A stretch of DNA of 64,000 nt from Prostheceraeus crozeri. Its lineage: Eukaryota; Platyhelminthes; Polycladida; Euryleptidae. The position numbers were made by a program, and so were the translations under genes. Below the pieces are notes generated by a model. That model was not told the DNA's origin, did no database searches, and was given only the letters and a program-made list of their open reading frames with translations. The DNA lies in NCBI GenBank assembly GCA_907163375.1, contig CAJQUW010005555.1, forward strand, positions 124,001 to 188,000. Reading direction: 5' to 3'. Below, piece after piece: positions 1 through 11,700 of this stretch (position 1 is its first letter; each line of letters starts with the position of its first letter).

Positions 1-297
1 TTAAGATTTGATGATACCAATAATCAGTTTATGGAAGGATATGACGCTTATAGAAATCTATGTCGAGAATTTGGAGTTGAAGCACAATTAACTCCTGTAG
101 ATTGGAAGAATTTATATCCTGTTTTCTGTTTTGATTTAAGTGCACAATCTGAAGATATTATCAAGACTGGTTGTGATGTTACAATTAATATTGAAAAGAC
201 AAATTCCACAACATCATTGATGGCTTATGGTTTATTCCTAGAAGATGTAGAATATTCAATTGAAATTCTTAATGGTAAGATGGCTAGGATATTCTAA
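1..297 (+). pseudogene. Polinton major capsid protein, C-terminal part (copy A)
   Basis: The translated stretch aligns almost residue for residue with the end of the 425-residue capsid protein of copy B, including the segments EGYDAYRNLCREFG and CFDLSAQSEDII. It is the last part of the second jelly-roll domain of a double jelly-roll major capsid protein; the rest lies outside the window. It belongs to the old copy and is treated as a fossil. Confidence 0.85.
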
Positions 298-376
298 AGC
301 TTCTGAACAAAAGTGATCGGCTAGAGCCTCTGAACAAGGTTCTATTGATTAATTAGAATAAATTTTTTTATTAAAA
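298..376 (+). repeat. Polinton spacer with short hairpin words (copy A)
   Basis: Gene-free gap after the capsid relic. It holds short inverted words such as GGCTAGAGCC and GAACAAGGTTC of the kind that is richly repeated in the matching spacer of copy B (54640-54910). The content is otherwise AT-rich. Confidence 0.5.
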
Positions 377-377
377 A

Positions 378-850
378 ATGGTGCACGTGAATAATAAAAC
401 GGTTGAATTAAAACTACGTAACATCATTGACAAACATACACCTAAGACTATTACTATTGACAAAAAGAAGTATTACATAAGTAAACCAATGATAGAGAAT
501 ATTAAATTACAAGAAAAAAGAATGGTGGGATCCTTCCATTAATTCCACTAATAATAGGAGGTATAGCAGCAGCACGAAGTGTTGCAGGTGGGACAGCTGG
601 TATTGTCCATGCAGTAAATAAAAATAAATCAGAGAAGGCAGCATTAGAAGAACAAAAACGTCACAATAGAGAGTTAGAGAAAGCTGCTAGAGGTGAGGGA
701 ATAGTAGATAATTTTATTAGTAAATTAAATTTAGTTGATGAAGGGAAACGAGTTCTTAAAAATGTACTACATAATATTGATGATTTAATTGAAATAAAAG
801 AATCTAAAGATGGTTCTGCCATATATCTAAATCCTAGTATGGTACGATAA
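378..850 (+). pseudogene. Small hydrophobic Polinton protein relic (copy A)
   Basis: Matches the 154-residue protein at 54137-54601 of copy B: a charged N-terminal part, a glycine/alanine-rich hydrophobic segment (PLIIGG...AGGTAGIV), a basic helical stretch, and the end YLNPSMVR. The likely role is a small membrane-active or core virion protein, by position next to the capsid and by composition only; no enzyme motif is visible. Broken fossil. Confidence 0.7.
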
Positions 851-2163
851 GATCTAATCTTCGAAAAAGAATGTGAATAACTTAAGAATTTCAAATCTAG
901 ATCTAATGGATTGCCTCTTAAAAGTACATAAAACCTCAAATTGTCAGCACACCGGTGGTGATCCAACTGCATCTTCGATGCCGAGACGCGAAGCGTCGTC
1001 TTCCAGTTGCCAGCGTTACGAAGGTAACGATATACAAAAAGCATGAGAAAACTTTCCTGGCTTTATTTGGAGTAAATATTCGAAAGAGAAACATTTACCT
1101 GGGCATGATTTTACTGGCCCCGGTACAAGATTAGATTTAAGATTAAACGATGATAATACACCTAGAGAAAATAGTAGACCAATAAACAGAGTAGATGCAG
1201 CAGCTTATAGACACGATCTAGCTTATCGAAATCATGACCTAAGTTCTCGACATGAAGCAGATAAGATAATGATTCAAGAATTAGATAGTACTCAGAATCC
1301 TTCCTTTAGAGAAAAAGTTGAAAGAATGTTTGTTAAGAAAGCTTTACAAGCAAAAATACTTTTTGGTCAGGGGATAGATGAAACCTACGCGTCCGAAATC
1401 CACAAGGAATATAGAAAGCCGAAATATCTATTGAAAGTAAAAGTATTTAATATAGATGATATTTGGAGTGCAGATCTAATCAATATGCCGAATGAAAGAG
1501 GGTTTAAGTACGCATTGACCGTTATAGATTTATATACACGATACGCTTGAGCAAAGCCTTTAAAAAACAAAAGTGGTCTGTCAGTCAAATGTGCGTTTGA
1601 AGAAATCTTTAAGGAAAGTTTTAGAAAGCCAAGGAAACTATTCGTTGATAAAGGATCTGAATTTTATAATAGAAATGTAAAGCCACTATTTGAAACCGTT
1701 TATTCAACTGAAAATGCTGGAAAGGCCGTAGTGATAGAAAGATTTAATAGAATGCTAAAAGGCAAGACCTTCAAGAAATTTACAGAACAAGGTAATCAGA
1801 AATGGTTGAAGATACTACCAGGAATTGTAGATCAGTACAAGAATAAAGTTAATTCAGGTATTGAAGAAACTCCAAAGAAGGCTTCTGACGATCCTGATTT
1901 GATACGAAAGAAAATATTCGAAAATAATTATTCGAATGAGAGTTATCCGAATTTACAAAAACGTAAGCCGAAATCTAAAATTTGAGATAGAGTACGAATA
2001 TTGAAGTATAAAAATAAATTTGAAAAAGGTTTTGTTGGCTATTGGACTAAAGAGATATTTGAAGTTTCTAAAATAAATCAAACTCATCCGACTACAACTA
2101 AATTAAAGATTTAGATAATGAGGATATCAGAGGCCGATTTTATGAAAACGAATTACAAATAAC
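850..2163 (+). pseudogene. PLA2-integrase fusion relic (copy A)
   Basis: Relic of the same fused gene that is open in copy B. The parvovirus-type phospholipase A2 signature (FTGPGTRLDL, then DAAAYRHDLAY) lies upstream of a retroviral-type integrase core (IWSADLINMPNERG, DKGSEFYN, VIERFNR). The linker between the two is shorter than in copy B, and the PLA2 part carries a roughly 65-bp hairpin-rich insert at 961-1030 that copy B lacks. Several breaks; fossil. Confidence 0.85.
961..1030. repeat. Inserted triloop-hairpin module in PLA2 relic
   Basis: This short GC-rich stretch is absent from the matching site of copy B. It contains GCATC-TTC-GATGC (969-981), GACGC-GAA-GCGTC (985-997) and CGTTAC-GAAG-GTAACG. 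Near-identical words, on the opposite strand, occur in copy B at 57766-57818 and 58465-58518, so it behaves like a small dispersed module. Confidence 0.7.
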
Positions 2164-2424
2164 CCAGCTTTAACCTTTAGGTAGCGCTTTAGCTAGCTTC
2201 GTTTGAACTTTAATTACAAGTATCCTTTAGCTAGCCATTGGAACTAACGTTTCGGGAATTAAATTCCCTTATTCAATTCTAACATAATATCTAGAAATGG
2301 TACTCCTCTTTGCAATTTGTACAAAACATAAATACATAATTGCCCACAGTAAGTAGTTCCTGGTGTTTGAATTTGAAGCGTATTATAAGTTCCATTTCCA
2401 AGTATTTCTCTTACTTCATTTGTA

Positions 2425-3511
2425 CGTGGTGATATCAAAAATGATTTAGACTCAACCAGAAGGAATAATGCTACGACTTAGATATTTCACACTGGATGAC
2501 TAATGAGTATATAGGCAACAAATATTGTATTCATAACTTTCATTGATAATTTTTCTTTAGTATTTTTATCGATTTTAAATATTTAGTATTTTTCAGCATT
2601 TTAGTTGATTTTTGCCATACATTTCCTTTCTTGAAAGTATTTTGACAGATACATTTACTTCGAACATGACTTGCATAAACTTCAATAGGGTCTGAGTTGT
2701 ATTCATCAATGTATTCAGTTGTTTTGATTGTTATAACAATCACGAGCAGTACCGAGTGTGAGTTGTGTTCAAAGGTCAGTTGATGCTGACAATCTTCTGG
2801 AACAGCTGCGGCATTGTTCATATGGATTTCGTCGACCGACATCAGCGACTGAATGCCGAGTACTACTGTGAGCAACTTCGTAAAGCTCGTCAAAGTGTTC
2901 GAAAACCCCGCAACCAGAATCTTCATCTACTACACGACAACGCGCCCATCCATACTGCAGCGACCACTACAACTGCAATTGAGGACTCAGACTTTCATGT
3001 GCTTCCTCATCCCCATAGCTCCGACTTAGCTCCAAGTGACTATTTCCTATTCCGCTATCCAAAGCATCATCTCAGGGGAGAGCGTTTCGTTAATAGTGAG
3101 GATGTGAAAGACGCAGTGATGGAATTTTTCAATTCCAGAAGTCGAGACTTTTTCCACGAGGCTTTTCGAGAGCTTCCGAAAAGGTGGAGCAAGTGTGTAG
3201 AGAATGAGGGGATTACATTGAGAAGAAATGACTTGTATTTACTTTTGAAATTAACATTTTGTGGATGAGCTGTTGTACTTTTGTGGCATATATTCAGAGG
3301 GAAGTTAAGGAAATGTATGGAAAAAATCAATTAAAATGCTGAAAAATACTAAATATTTAAAATCGATAAAAATACTAAAGAAAAAAATATCAATGAAAGT
3401 TATCAATACAATATTTGTTGCCTATATACCCATTAGTCATCCAGTGTGAAATATCTAAGTCGTAGCATTATTCCTTCTGGTCGAGTCTAAATCATTTTTG
3501 ATCTCACCACG
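2425..3511 (+). mobile_element. Internally deleted mariner with ~205-bp inverted repeats
   Basis: Bounded by TA at 2423-2424 and 3512-3513, the normal mariner target duplication. The terminal inverted repeats are long (about 2425-2628 and 3307-3511), begin CGTGGTGA and are over 90% identical. At 1087 bp it is shorter than a usual 1.3 kb mariner and keeps only the C-terminal half of a transposase. It lies inside the protease gene of Polinton copy A and is therefore younger than that copy. Confidence 0.9.
2765..3268 (+). pseudogene. Mariner transposase, C-terminal half
   Basis: Open stretch of 167 residues with the second and third catalytic blocks of mariner transposases, LLHDNAPIHTA and DLAPSDYFLF, and the C-terminal FFHEAFRELPKRW region. 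The N-terminal DNA-binding domain and the first catalytic aspartate are missing. Spacing between the two visible aspartates is 33 residues, one short of the usual D34D. There is no ATG start (GTG in frame). It could not make an active enzyme; the element is at best moved in trans. Confidence 0.85.
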
Positions 3512-4016
3512 TAGGTGGAAGTCCATAAGAGTCGAAATAGAAATTAGAACCGTTTTTATTTCTTTGTCCCGCAGACCAATGTACTCCTTTTTGATCTGAT
3601 GTGTGGAGATTTGTTACGAAATTTACAGTTGGCTTGTTTTTGATCAATTTTAATCCGTCTCTCATGAGGACATGAAAATTCTTTATTCCTAATTGATTAG
3701 CGATTTTCTTTAAGTCGAAATTCGTAGTTGTTTGCTTTCCATATAATTTTAAGAACTCGGTCAGGCCAGTCATTTTAAATGAGATAAATTCAATTTCAGA
3801 AATGACACAAAAGAATTGCACAATCTGTATGACTCAGAGTTTTGTTACCTCTAGCGAGGCGACCTCCAGCGCATTATGCAGGACACCATTGTCTGCCACA
3901 AGCAGCAGCGGTTGCCATTAGGAGCAGATGCTGCCACGTATTGTCAATTTCATTCTTTCTGCGAGTGTTCTACGTGACTGTGTCTTCCGACGATTCATCT
4001 GCAAAAGTTTAATATT

Positions 4017-4310
4017 ATGTCTCGACTTACTGAATTCAACAATTTGAGGATGGACATTTTAAAAATCATTACAAACAAAGAAGAGAAGAGACGACGTGAA
4101 GAAGTCTTCCAAGAGTACAGAAGGAGGAATATTAAGACAAAAGAAGAGGAAGATTATTTATACAAAGAATGGAGAATTATAGAAACTTTTGAAAGATCTT
4201 TAACTGCGTCTTGTGAATCGTCGCCATCATTTAATTTCAACGAGGAATTGAATAAAGAAGTAACTATGCCGACGCTACGTGTTTTCTTACAAAGAATGGA
4301 AAACTACTAA
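4017..4310 (+). CDS. Unrecognised charged ORF in copy A spacer
   Basis: An ATG-started frame of 97 residues, rich in Glu, Lys and Arg (NKEEKRRREEVFQEYRRRN, KTKEEEDYLYKEW), probably helical. I recognise no family. It lies between the protease relic and the membrane-protein relic of Polinton copy A; copy B has nothing alike in that position. It may belong to a Polinton variant, to another inserted element, or be chance. Confidence 0.3.
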   Translation: MSRLTEFNNLRMDILKIITNKEEKRRREEVFQEYRRRNIKTKEEEDYLYKEWRIIETFERSLTASCESSPSFNFNEELNKEVTMPTLRVFLQRMENY

Positions 4311-4629
4311 AATCATCATGAGAACAGTAGTTTGAACCTAGCTATCTGAAGGGACGTGCATTCAAAATTCTACGTGCGGGAAATACATTTAGTGACTATT
4401 TCCAATATTCCCGGAGTTATTTCGCGTTTTTAAGAAGACTTTATAACTTTTATTTACAATATCCGTTCATCGCCGATTCTCATGAATCCGCAACATTCTT
4501 TAAAATCAATTTTCGAATAATTTCATCGCACATCAAAAATGGACGACGCCGAAAAACATTTGAAGAAATAATGTAAACACCAAGAATGGAAACCCCAATA
4601 GAGTTCTGGCATTCTAAAATGTCACATTC

Positions 4630-4950
4630 TCTCCATGTCACCTATCCAGGAGACATTTCTTGACATTTTGTAAGTGTGTCAATTCAATTCATACACACTA
4701 CTTATATCATTATGTAGTAATGTAAATGTCTCCTGGATAGGAGACTTTTCAAATTCAATTACATAGTAAAATGTCTCCTAACCAGGAGACATTTCTTGAC
4801 ATTTTGTGAGTGTGTCAATTCAATTCATACACGCTATTACTTATGTCATTATATAGTAATGTAAATGTCTCCTGGCTAGGAGACTTTTCCAAAATTTAAT
4901 TACAGAGTAAAATGTCTGAGGAGACATTTCTTGACATTTCGTAAATTACT
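4630..4950. repeat. Tandem repeat, ~126-135 bp period, with GTCTCC palindromes
   Basis: About two and a half copies of a unit. The word AGGAGACATTTCTTGACATT recurs at 4658, 4784 and 4919. Each unit also contains an imperfect palindrome of the form GTCTCCTGGxTAGGAGAC, at about 4725 and 4867. It sits in the terminal zone of Polinton copy A; copy B has a different tandem repeat in the same place. Confidence 0.8.
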
Positions 4951-5116
4951 GTTGAAAATGTGCAAATATTGTGTATGCAATTTCATGTCAATTTTGTTGA
5001 ATAAGAAACAATTTTGTGCAAAAATGGTTGATTTTACATAACGGATATAAAGGGGCTGATGGTGTAGCTGACGGGGTTTCGCCTTTCATCACTTTTGGGT
5101 TTTCAGCGGAATTGTG

Positions 5117-5332
5117 TTACATTACATTCTTAACTATAGTCCATCTCTTTCTTAATTTATCATAATGTTCTAATCTTAACAATAGTTGCGCTTCCTTATC
5201 TTTCAGGTACCTAACTCTATCTTTGTGTTTTGCTATATCCATTTCATATGATAATGAAGGATATAAAGGAGCTGATGGTTCTTTTGTTTTTACATCTTCC
5301 ATTTTTAAATGAATATTTTTGTTTATATTCAT
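5117..5332 (-). pseudogene. Small Polinton membrane protein relic with PSAP/LYPSL (copy A)
   Basis: Matches the N-terminal 65 or so residues of the protein at 51258-51614 (MNINKNIHLKMEDVK, then EPSAPLYPSL and the charged helix KAQLLLRLEHYDKLRKRW-like region). The hydrophobic C-terminal half seen in copy B is not present here. A second short trace of the PSAPLYP region occurs nearby at 5040-5075 on the same strand. Fossil. Confidence 0.7.
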
Positions 5333-5625
5333 TTTGTTTTTGCTAAATTTCAGAAGGCCCCTATTTTGCATTTTGATTTGCTGAATTTCAAGAGGGCCCT
5401 ATTTTTGCATTTTGTTTTGCTAAATTTCAAGAGGCCCCTGTTTTTGCATTTTTTTAATAAGTTATCAAAGTTATTTACCTGTTTTTTATAAATTTCAGGA
5501 GGGCCCTATTTTGCATTTGGGACAAGGTTTACCTCAGGTAGGGTTCTAATTTGGGGTGATTTTTTCTTATTTTGCAGGTATGTTGATTTTGGATTTTTTT
5601 TAAAAATGTATCCTAGGACGTCCTA
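5290..5625. repeat. Polinton terminal repeat zone (copy A)
   Basis: Degenerate tandem units of roughly 40-50 bp with the words AAATTTCA, GAGGGCCCTATTTTTGCA and TTTTGC, followed by TTTACCTCAGGTAGGG and TGCAGGTATGTTGATTTTGG. The same words, reverse complemented, make up the left end of copy B at 50872-51257, so this is the terminal inverted repeat region of the family. Confidence 0.75.
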
Positions 5626-7869
5626 TATAATACTACTCTCAAGTACCCATATGATTGATGTTCCGAGTCGCAAGATGTGTTGATTCACGTTGCTCATTAA
5701 ATTCCATGACAATTACCTTGCAAAATGTGATGTTCATGTATGAACTCTTTATGACATGTACTCCATTTTCCTTTGTAAATTATAGAAAGGAGAAGACGCG
5801 ATGCAATTACTCTAATGGAAACACATCCAGATAACGCAATCACTATAAAAGCTTGAAGGGCTCTTAAATGTCATAACGACGTTCTTTCACATGGAAAAAA
5901 CTAGCGGGGGTTGAACAGCATTAATTCTCACACGTTCTTCACGAAGATTTTCACTCAATGCATTTATCATTTAAAACACATTTTTGAAGCTTTATTCATA
6001 TTATTTCTATATTAAATGAAATGCATGTGTGCAAATTCCTATGCATGCATTTCGATTTAAATGCTATAATATCATGACTTGATTCATAGACTCTCGTGTA
6101 CTTCACCTTCACTGAAAATCGAGGTACATCGCTGAAAGTTGTCACACTGAATACTTGTAAAAGGTAGCAAAGCTCTGGGGAAGTTTGAGATCCATCTCCA
6201 AATTCTTACAATTGTTTGTGGATCCGCGAATATTGTGGGAGTTGTATAAGCCGTATCTGACTCATGCTCGCATAATTCGCATGAAAATATGTCAAAACTC
6301 AAAAGATAATTCTTCCTGCGCTAAAAATGAAGAAAATAACCGAATGGCAGATGTATTATATAGCGACGGATAGTTTTTCCTCAGTTTTACAAGGTCCACT
6401 TTCAAAGCACAAGATATATGATATCCAGCTTAAGAGAAGAAAGCTCTCAACTCTGAAGGGAAGCCTTTAAAAGACATGATGTCTTTAAAAGACATGACAT
6501 CCATGGATCCATATCCACCACAAGCCTACAAACCTCAAACCTTCACAAAAATACTTGTCAAAATAGGTCACAAATTTGATGTCCAAGTAAACCAAATCAA
6601 ACGGTATTTTGTGAAAGCTTTGAGAATGTACAGAAACTAAATAGTTACAAACACGCAGATCCGTACGCAGCTTTGCTCTGTTTTACAAGTGGTCCGGAGC
6701 AAACATCCAACAGGGGTCCAAGATACACTGCTGGATAACTTGCTTTCTATATGTTTTGACCTTTCACATGAATGAACCGAGGATTGGATAAGTGACATTG
6801 ATATTTGGACCGATGAAGCTGTGAAAATAAAGACTAAATGAGAAAAGACATTTTCACCATCAACTTTAAATGAAAAAAATTCATTCATGTCATTTGCCAT
6901 AAGGCTATACATGCACAACGTCAAAAATGTTGTTAAAACTGCTCATATTTGCCCATCGTGATTTATCTTAACGAGATTAACAAAACAGAATCTGTCGATA
7001 ATAGCAACAATCTTATCTCAACACTCGCATGCCCTATAATGTAGGAGAGAGTAGGAATTAGCTGTTCGACATGATTGAAGCTAATATCTGCTTCTGCAGC
7101 CTCAACATTTCGAAAAGTGTTCAGTGGTGACTTTTCCAAGTAATTGGCACACAATCTAGGCTGTCCCTCAGCAACATGGCCCCTTATTAGAAGATTGTTA
7201 ACACTTTTGAAAAGAGGTAGGCTAGAGCTGATCTCAAGAAACGGACGTCCTAAATTATGCCGAATTATTGCCACCTTCCGGTCGTGTCGTACATCAACAT
7301 GTCATGCAATCTCAGGTTTTAAATAAACTTGTACCAGTCATTCTACTTGCTGGACAGTGGTCAAAATACGAAAATAGCTCAATTTACAGCTCGTAAGTTT
7401 CAATAAGAAAAAATGTGAGCAAAATAATTCATCAGGCAATAGGCAAACGAGCATTTCTGAGTTAGATTTTGATATATATTGAACACCGAAATCAATGGAG
7501 CAGGACAGAAAAGTGATATCATTAAGTTAAATCGTGACTCTACCGTTATTTTTTTTCATCAAAAACGGCATCTTGAGAATCCTTGCGATGTAAGGGGTAA
7601 GAACATGCAAGTTTAATTCAAATAAGCTCAACAGTTCTTTTTCACACTTCTTTCAACTTTATCACATCACAGCTTAAATATACAAACATCATGGAAGCTC
7701 AACAATCTGCAGTCGGTGTCAGAGAGCAAAGACATGCTTTCGCTAATTGTTTTTTCGTCACCGTGCAAATGCACACTTGACTATATCTTTGCTTTGAATC
7801 TTCGTTCGCCTTGCATGCTGCTTGTATGTTTCAGTGGTAATAAGAAAAACGTTGGACGAGGCTCGAAAG
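5626..7869. other. Non-coding stretch, nothing recognised
   Basis: No gene or repeat family recognised. The frames at 6963-7326 and 6084-6373 are open on both strands in places, but neither strand gives a known domain. Confidence 0.5.
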
Positions 7870-8360
7870 GGAACTCACAAATCAAATCAAACAGAACTCG
7901 CCAAAGTTTGGTCGAAATTTATAAAAAGTAGAAAGCAAATACACTCCAAACGGCCTTCGGCGTCCTGCGCGTTCTATCGGTCCACGATAGCCTTGAAGGT
8001 TAAAATGGACGAGCTTGCACTGTCTGATCTTCGGCCAGTCACACACGATACATCGACCTCGCGTTTGGAGACCTTGATTTTCTCGTGTGATGACATCAAT
8101 GGAAAACCCCACTAAGATAGATGGTCTTTTTTCAGATGAGTTCAAAGTTTTGCCTGTTTGACTGCATCGCACATGATTTTCGCACATCGAATACCAAGAC
8201 TCAGAAGGAAATTATACCATTCCGTAGACTTCTGATCGTTGTTCTGGAAATGTAGCAGTATGTAGGCGTTTGCGGCAGCAACATCAAAACAATTGAAAGT
8301 TAATTCAAATGGCCATCTTTGACATTTTCTTTTGGAGCTATGTAGACGCGCCATGTGCTC
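7870..8360 (-). pseudogene. piggyBac transposase, C-terminal relic
   Basis: Two overlapping minus-strand frames give the last part of a piggyBac-type transposase: KCQRWPFELTFNCFDVAAAN followed by AYILLHF (the conserved segment after the catalytic core) and then a Cys-rich end with RGRCIVCDWP. They lie in different frames, so at least one frameshift separates them. The N-terminal and catalytic parts are not found nearby. A dead fragment. Confidence 0.6.
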
Positions 8361-8651
8361 AGATATGAATATCTATAGATTAATATTGATATTTCAGTTT
8401 ATTTCATTTGAATTCAATCTAAAATAAAATTAAAATACAAATAATGCAAATTGCTACCTTTCTAAATTTGGGGTCAAGTATGACCCAAACATAAACCAAT
8501 TAATTCTTAAGATTACTTTCGGTCATATAAGACCCCAAACGCAACGAACCGTGAAGTTAGAATCGATTGAATTTCAGCATAATTTATTTAGGTGGTCCTT
8601 TATTTATGATCACCTTTATACTATCAATTACTGATTTCTAAATCAAATTAA

Positions 8652-8657
8652 TTTATT
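8652..8657 (-). terminator. Poly(A) signal AATAAA of the P450 gene
   Basis: AATAAA on the minus strand, 53 bases past the stop codon of the P450 gene at 8710, a usual place for a cleavage and polyadenylation signal. Confidence 0.6.
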
Positions 8658-8709
8658 GACATCATTTAATTTCAAGCATCTCAATGACCAATTAAGTACA
8701 AACTTTGAT

Positions 8710-11700
8710 CTATTGCATGCGATTGGTCAAAGTTGCACGCACACCATCTAATGCTCTCTGTGTAGCTGCTTCCTCAACACTGAAGCTCTGATTGGGATCT
8801 AATTGATAATCAAACTTCTGAAGGATTTTGCACAGCAAAATTTTGGCCTCTGTGTACGCGAATTGTTTTCCAATGCATGATCGCATTCCAAGTGAAAATG
8901 GCATATAGTTGAAATCAGTCTGTGGAGAATTGCTTGATAACCACCACTCTGGTTTGAAATCGAAGCCGTTCTCATGATAATTGTAATGAATAGCAAAGAA
9001 GTTGATGATCAAAGGTGTTTTCTTGAGAACGTAATGACCACACAGCTCTCCAGATTCAGGCATTTCTCGGGAGGTGCCTCCACTTGGAGGATAAAGTCTT
9101 AGAGTTTCCTTGAGGACAGCGTTTACCCAATCGAGCTTTTCAATGTCAGAATGAGAAATGAACTCTTTATTTCCAATGACAGTGTCAATCTCTTCTCGTA
9201 CTCGCTCTAAATACTCCGGGTGACGGCCTAATTCCATCAAGCAAAAGCTTAAAGTATTCGCTGTTGTCTCTTGGCCTGCTATGAAGAGCGTAACCATCTC
9301 GTCAAATATGTCTTCTTTGGAACACTGAAAAGCAAAGGCAATGACTCAGATATTAGTGGGAAATATGTGCTTGGAAGGTGCATGTCAGGCAGACTGCATA
9401 GGAAAATTAATTTGATTGCTGATAATCTGTAGAATTTCGTAATAATGTACTTTAGATGCGCGGTACTCTCGGTTCTCATATGAGTAGCAAAATGAATTTA
9501 AAAACAATTTTTGCTATAATTACCCATCTTGTTGTTACTCCAATCGTTAGATAATATTACTGCAAGAATGTCAAGGCAAGTGAAAAAATCGCTGACAAAG
9601 ATATTAGGGGTGAAAAACCGATGGAAAATGAGCGTGTATGTACTTGTATGTTCCAACACTTTTGTTTAAATTAGTCTCGCATTTTACAGGAGCCACAGCT
9701 AAGGTATGCAACAGGGACGAGAACAGCCGATCGTATTAGCTGATTTAGTCTTTACTGGAAAATTGAACATCGCGCGAATTTTTGTAGAGAAACATTTCAA
9801 GGAATTGTTGCGTGTTATTCTGAGGTAGAACATAAACTAACCGGATCTGTCCGGTTGGTTGAACAATAAGCACTCTGATAGAATTTTTAGTAGTAGATTC
9901 TATTAAGCTCTTGTGCTGAACTATCCATCCAGTCTCACATGTCAAGTCTAGAGCGTTTCACATGCCCAAGTAAAGAAAAAGACGTTTCTGCAGGGAACGA
10001 GGCCGAAAATGAACCTTTCACAGAATGATGTACACCATGTGACTAATGCAAATCTGCATGTTTGCCGAGTTCTAGCTAGCTGCTTTCCTTGTCAGACAGG
10101 ATCAAAGAAAAGCACATGTTATTTTTATTCCAATGGTGCGCAGATTGCAGGTTTTTGTTAGAATGGAATTTTCTATGTTTTCTCTTATCAACTGAAAGAT
10201 GCTAAGCCTACAGTCACAATTTTCACTGTCTGACCCTGCTTGACCCTGTCTGACAAGAACAGGAACTAGCTAGAACTCGGCCGACGCGCGGAATCGCATC
10301 AGTCACATGGTGTACATCATTCTGTGAAAGTCTCTTTTTCGGCCTCGCTCCCTGCAGAAGTTCCTTCTGGCTGCCGAACTAAAAGCTAGTAAGTAGGCAA
10401 CTTTACACGTGTCTCTGAAATTCTGATTCTAGCTTTTCTTTGTGTAAGTCTCTTTATGTAACGACTTCAGTCCAATTTCATACGAAATTATCGGCTTCGT
10501 TTCTAAAGGAACATTTGTAGAACAGGCTCGACGTAAACTCCAGAACCTTCAAGTTAGAGAATAAAGAGAAATATTTGACACTGGAGTCATGGAAATGCCT
10601 TAATCCCGTCACTGTTGTGGAATGGATAAGTTCGGATAATTTTGCTTCACAGCATTTCGCTTATTGAATGCCGATCTCCCACTTAACCGAATATTGATGG
10701 TATTGGAAATGATTGGTAGTATCCTTGAGTAAAGTGATTGCACTAATGAGGAAATAGATCACCAACTAATCTAGACAATAATTATAATCTTTAGATTAGA
10801 AAAATTTCCGAATTCTTCTCAACGTCGATGTGATTTGCAAAACTCGACATCTTTAATGAAAAACTTCCATGGCCAGAAGTTGGTGATGCACGATGTATGC
10901 CTCCGACGCAGGGATCACAATTTTCCGGTTTTTTCGGTTTTTTGCGAAATTAATCGAATGTAAATATTTCAAATTCATGCATTTAACCACTGTTTTTTCC
11001 CGATTTCCCGGTTTTTTCTTGGGTGAATTGCAATCCCTGCTCCGACGTCTGGTATGTGCTGCATATGTCGTTTAACTCAGGTCATTATGCAAACGTAATT
11101 ATAACCATATCTTATCACATTCACTGCTCATCACAGCGCAACAGTTCGATGCACTCGGTGACACCAAGTGTACACTCACTAACAGCTTTAAATGTAATAA
11201 TGCGATTGACACCATTCTGATCACTCTTAAAAGTGGTAAGAGTATTCATGCATGTTCTTACTCTGACCTCCAGAGATAACAAAGTTAAAACGAACAAAAT
11301 CATAAGCATGAGATCACAGTTGAAGAGGGGGTGAGGAGTGAATCTCGTTATACACTGTTATTCATAAAGTCCCATATGAATACTAGAAAGAGTAGTACTG
11401 AACCTGAGTACCGCCTACGACAAAGAAATGAGTCCCAGAATCTAGTGCTCTTTGAGTTCGAAAATATCAGTACTCCTTTTAGAACTCTGAACGTTCGAAA
11501 GTACATTACTTAATTCGCACTCATTTATTGAGTTGCACGGGACTAGCACCTCCACTAAATCGAAAAATGCCATACGGCATATCTAATCCGCTATATCACC
11601 TAGAACTCTTTCGACAATTAAACATAAGTGCATTTGGATCAATAGAATATGCACAAGACTCAAAACGCAGTCAGTGAAGTGGGTAAACGTTGGCAGGACG

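Larger units (their letters stand above)
2259..3773 (-). pseudogene. Adenain-like Polinton protease relic, split by mariner (copy A)
   Basis: The minus strand encodes both halves of the cysteine protease found whole at 52285-52713: the N-terminal part with GVHWSAGQ and YFDSYGLPPT to the right of the mariner, and the part with GTTYCGQLC and the C-terminus to its left. The mariner at 2425-3511 sits between them. The family is the adenovirus-type maturation protease (His-Asp-Cys). Fossil. Confidence 0.85.
1..5625 (+). mobile_element. Polinton/Maverick copy A, right-hand part, decayed
   Basis: Remains of a Polinton continuing off the left edge. Parts in order: C-terminal end of the major capsid protein (+), small hydrophobic protein (+), PLA2-integrase (+), protease (-), unexplained spacer with ORF and tandem repeats, small PSAP-motif membrane protein (-), and a terminal repeat zone. 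Every recognised part matches the same part of copy B at 50.87-64 kb, in the same relative order but opposite orientation. It carries several breaks and a mariner insertion and looks clearly older than copy B. The outer end is placed near 5625, where similarity to the outer end of copy B fades; the exact terminus was not resolved. Confidence 0.88.

Noticed and set aside
7144-8115. Plus-strand frames with alanine- or arginine-rich ends
   Set aside because: No domain recognised; part of them lies antisense to the piggyBac relic.
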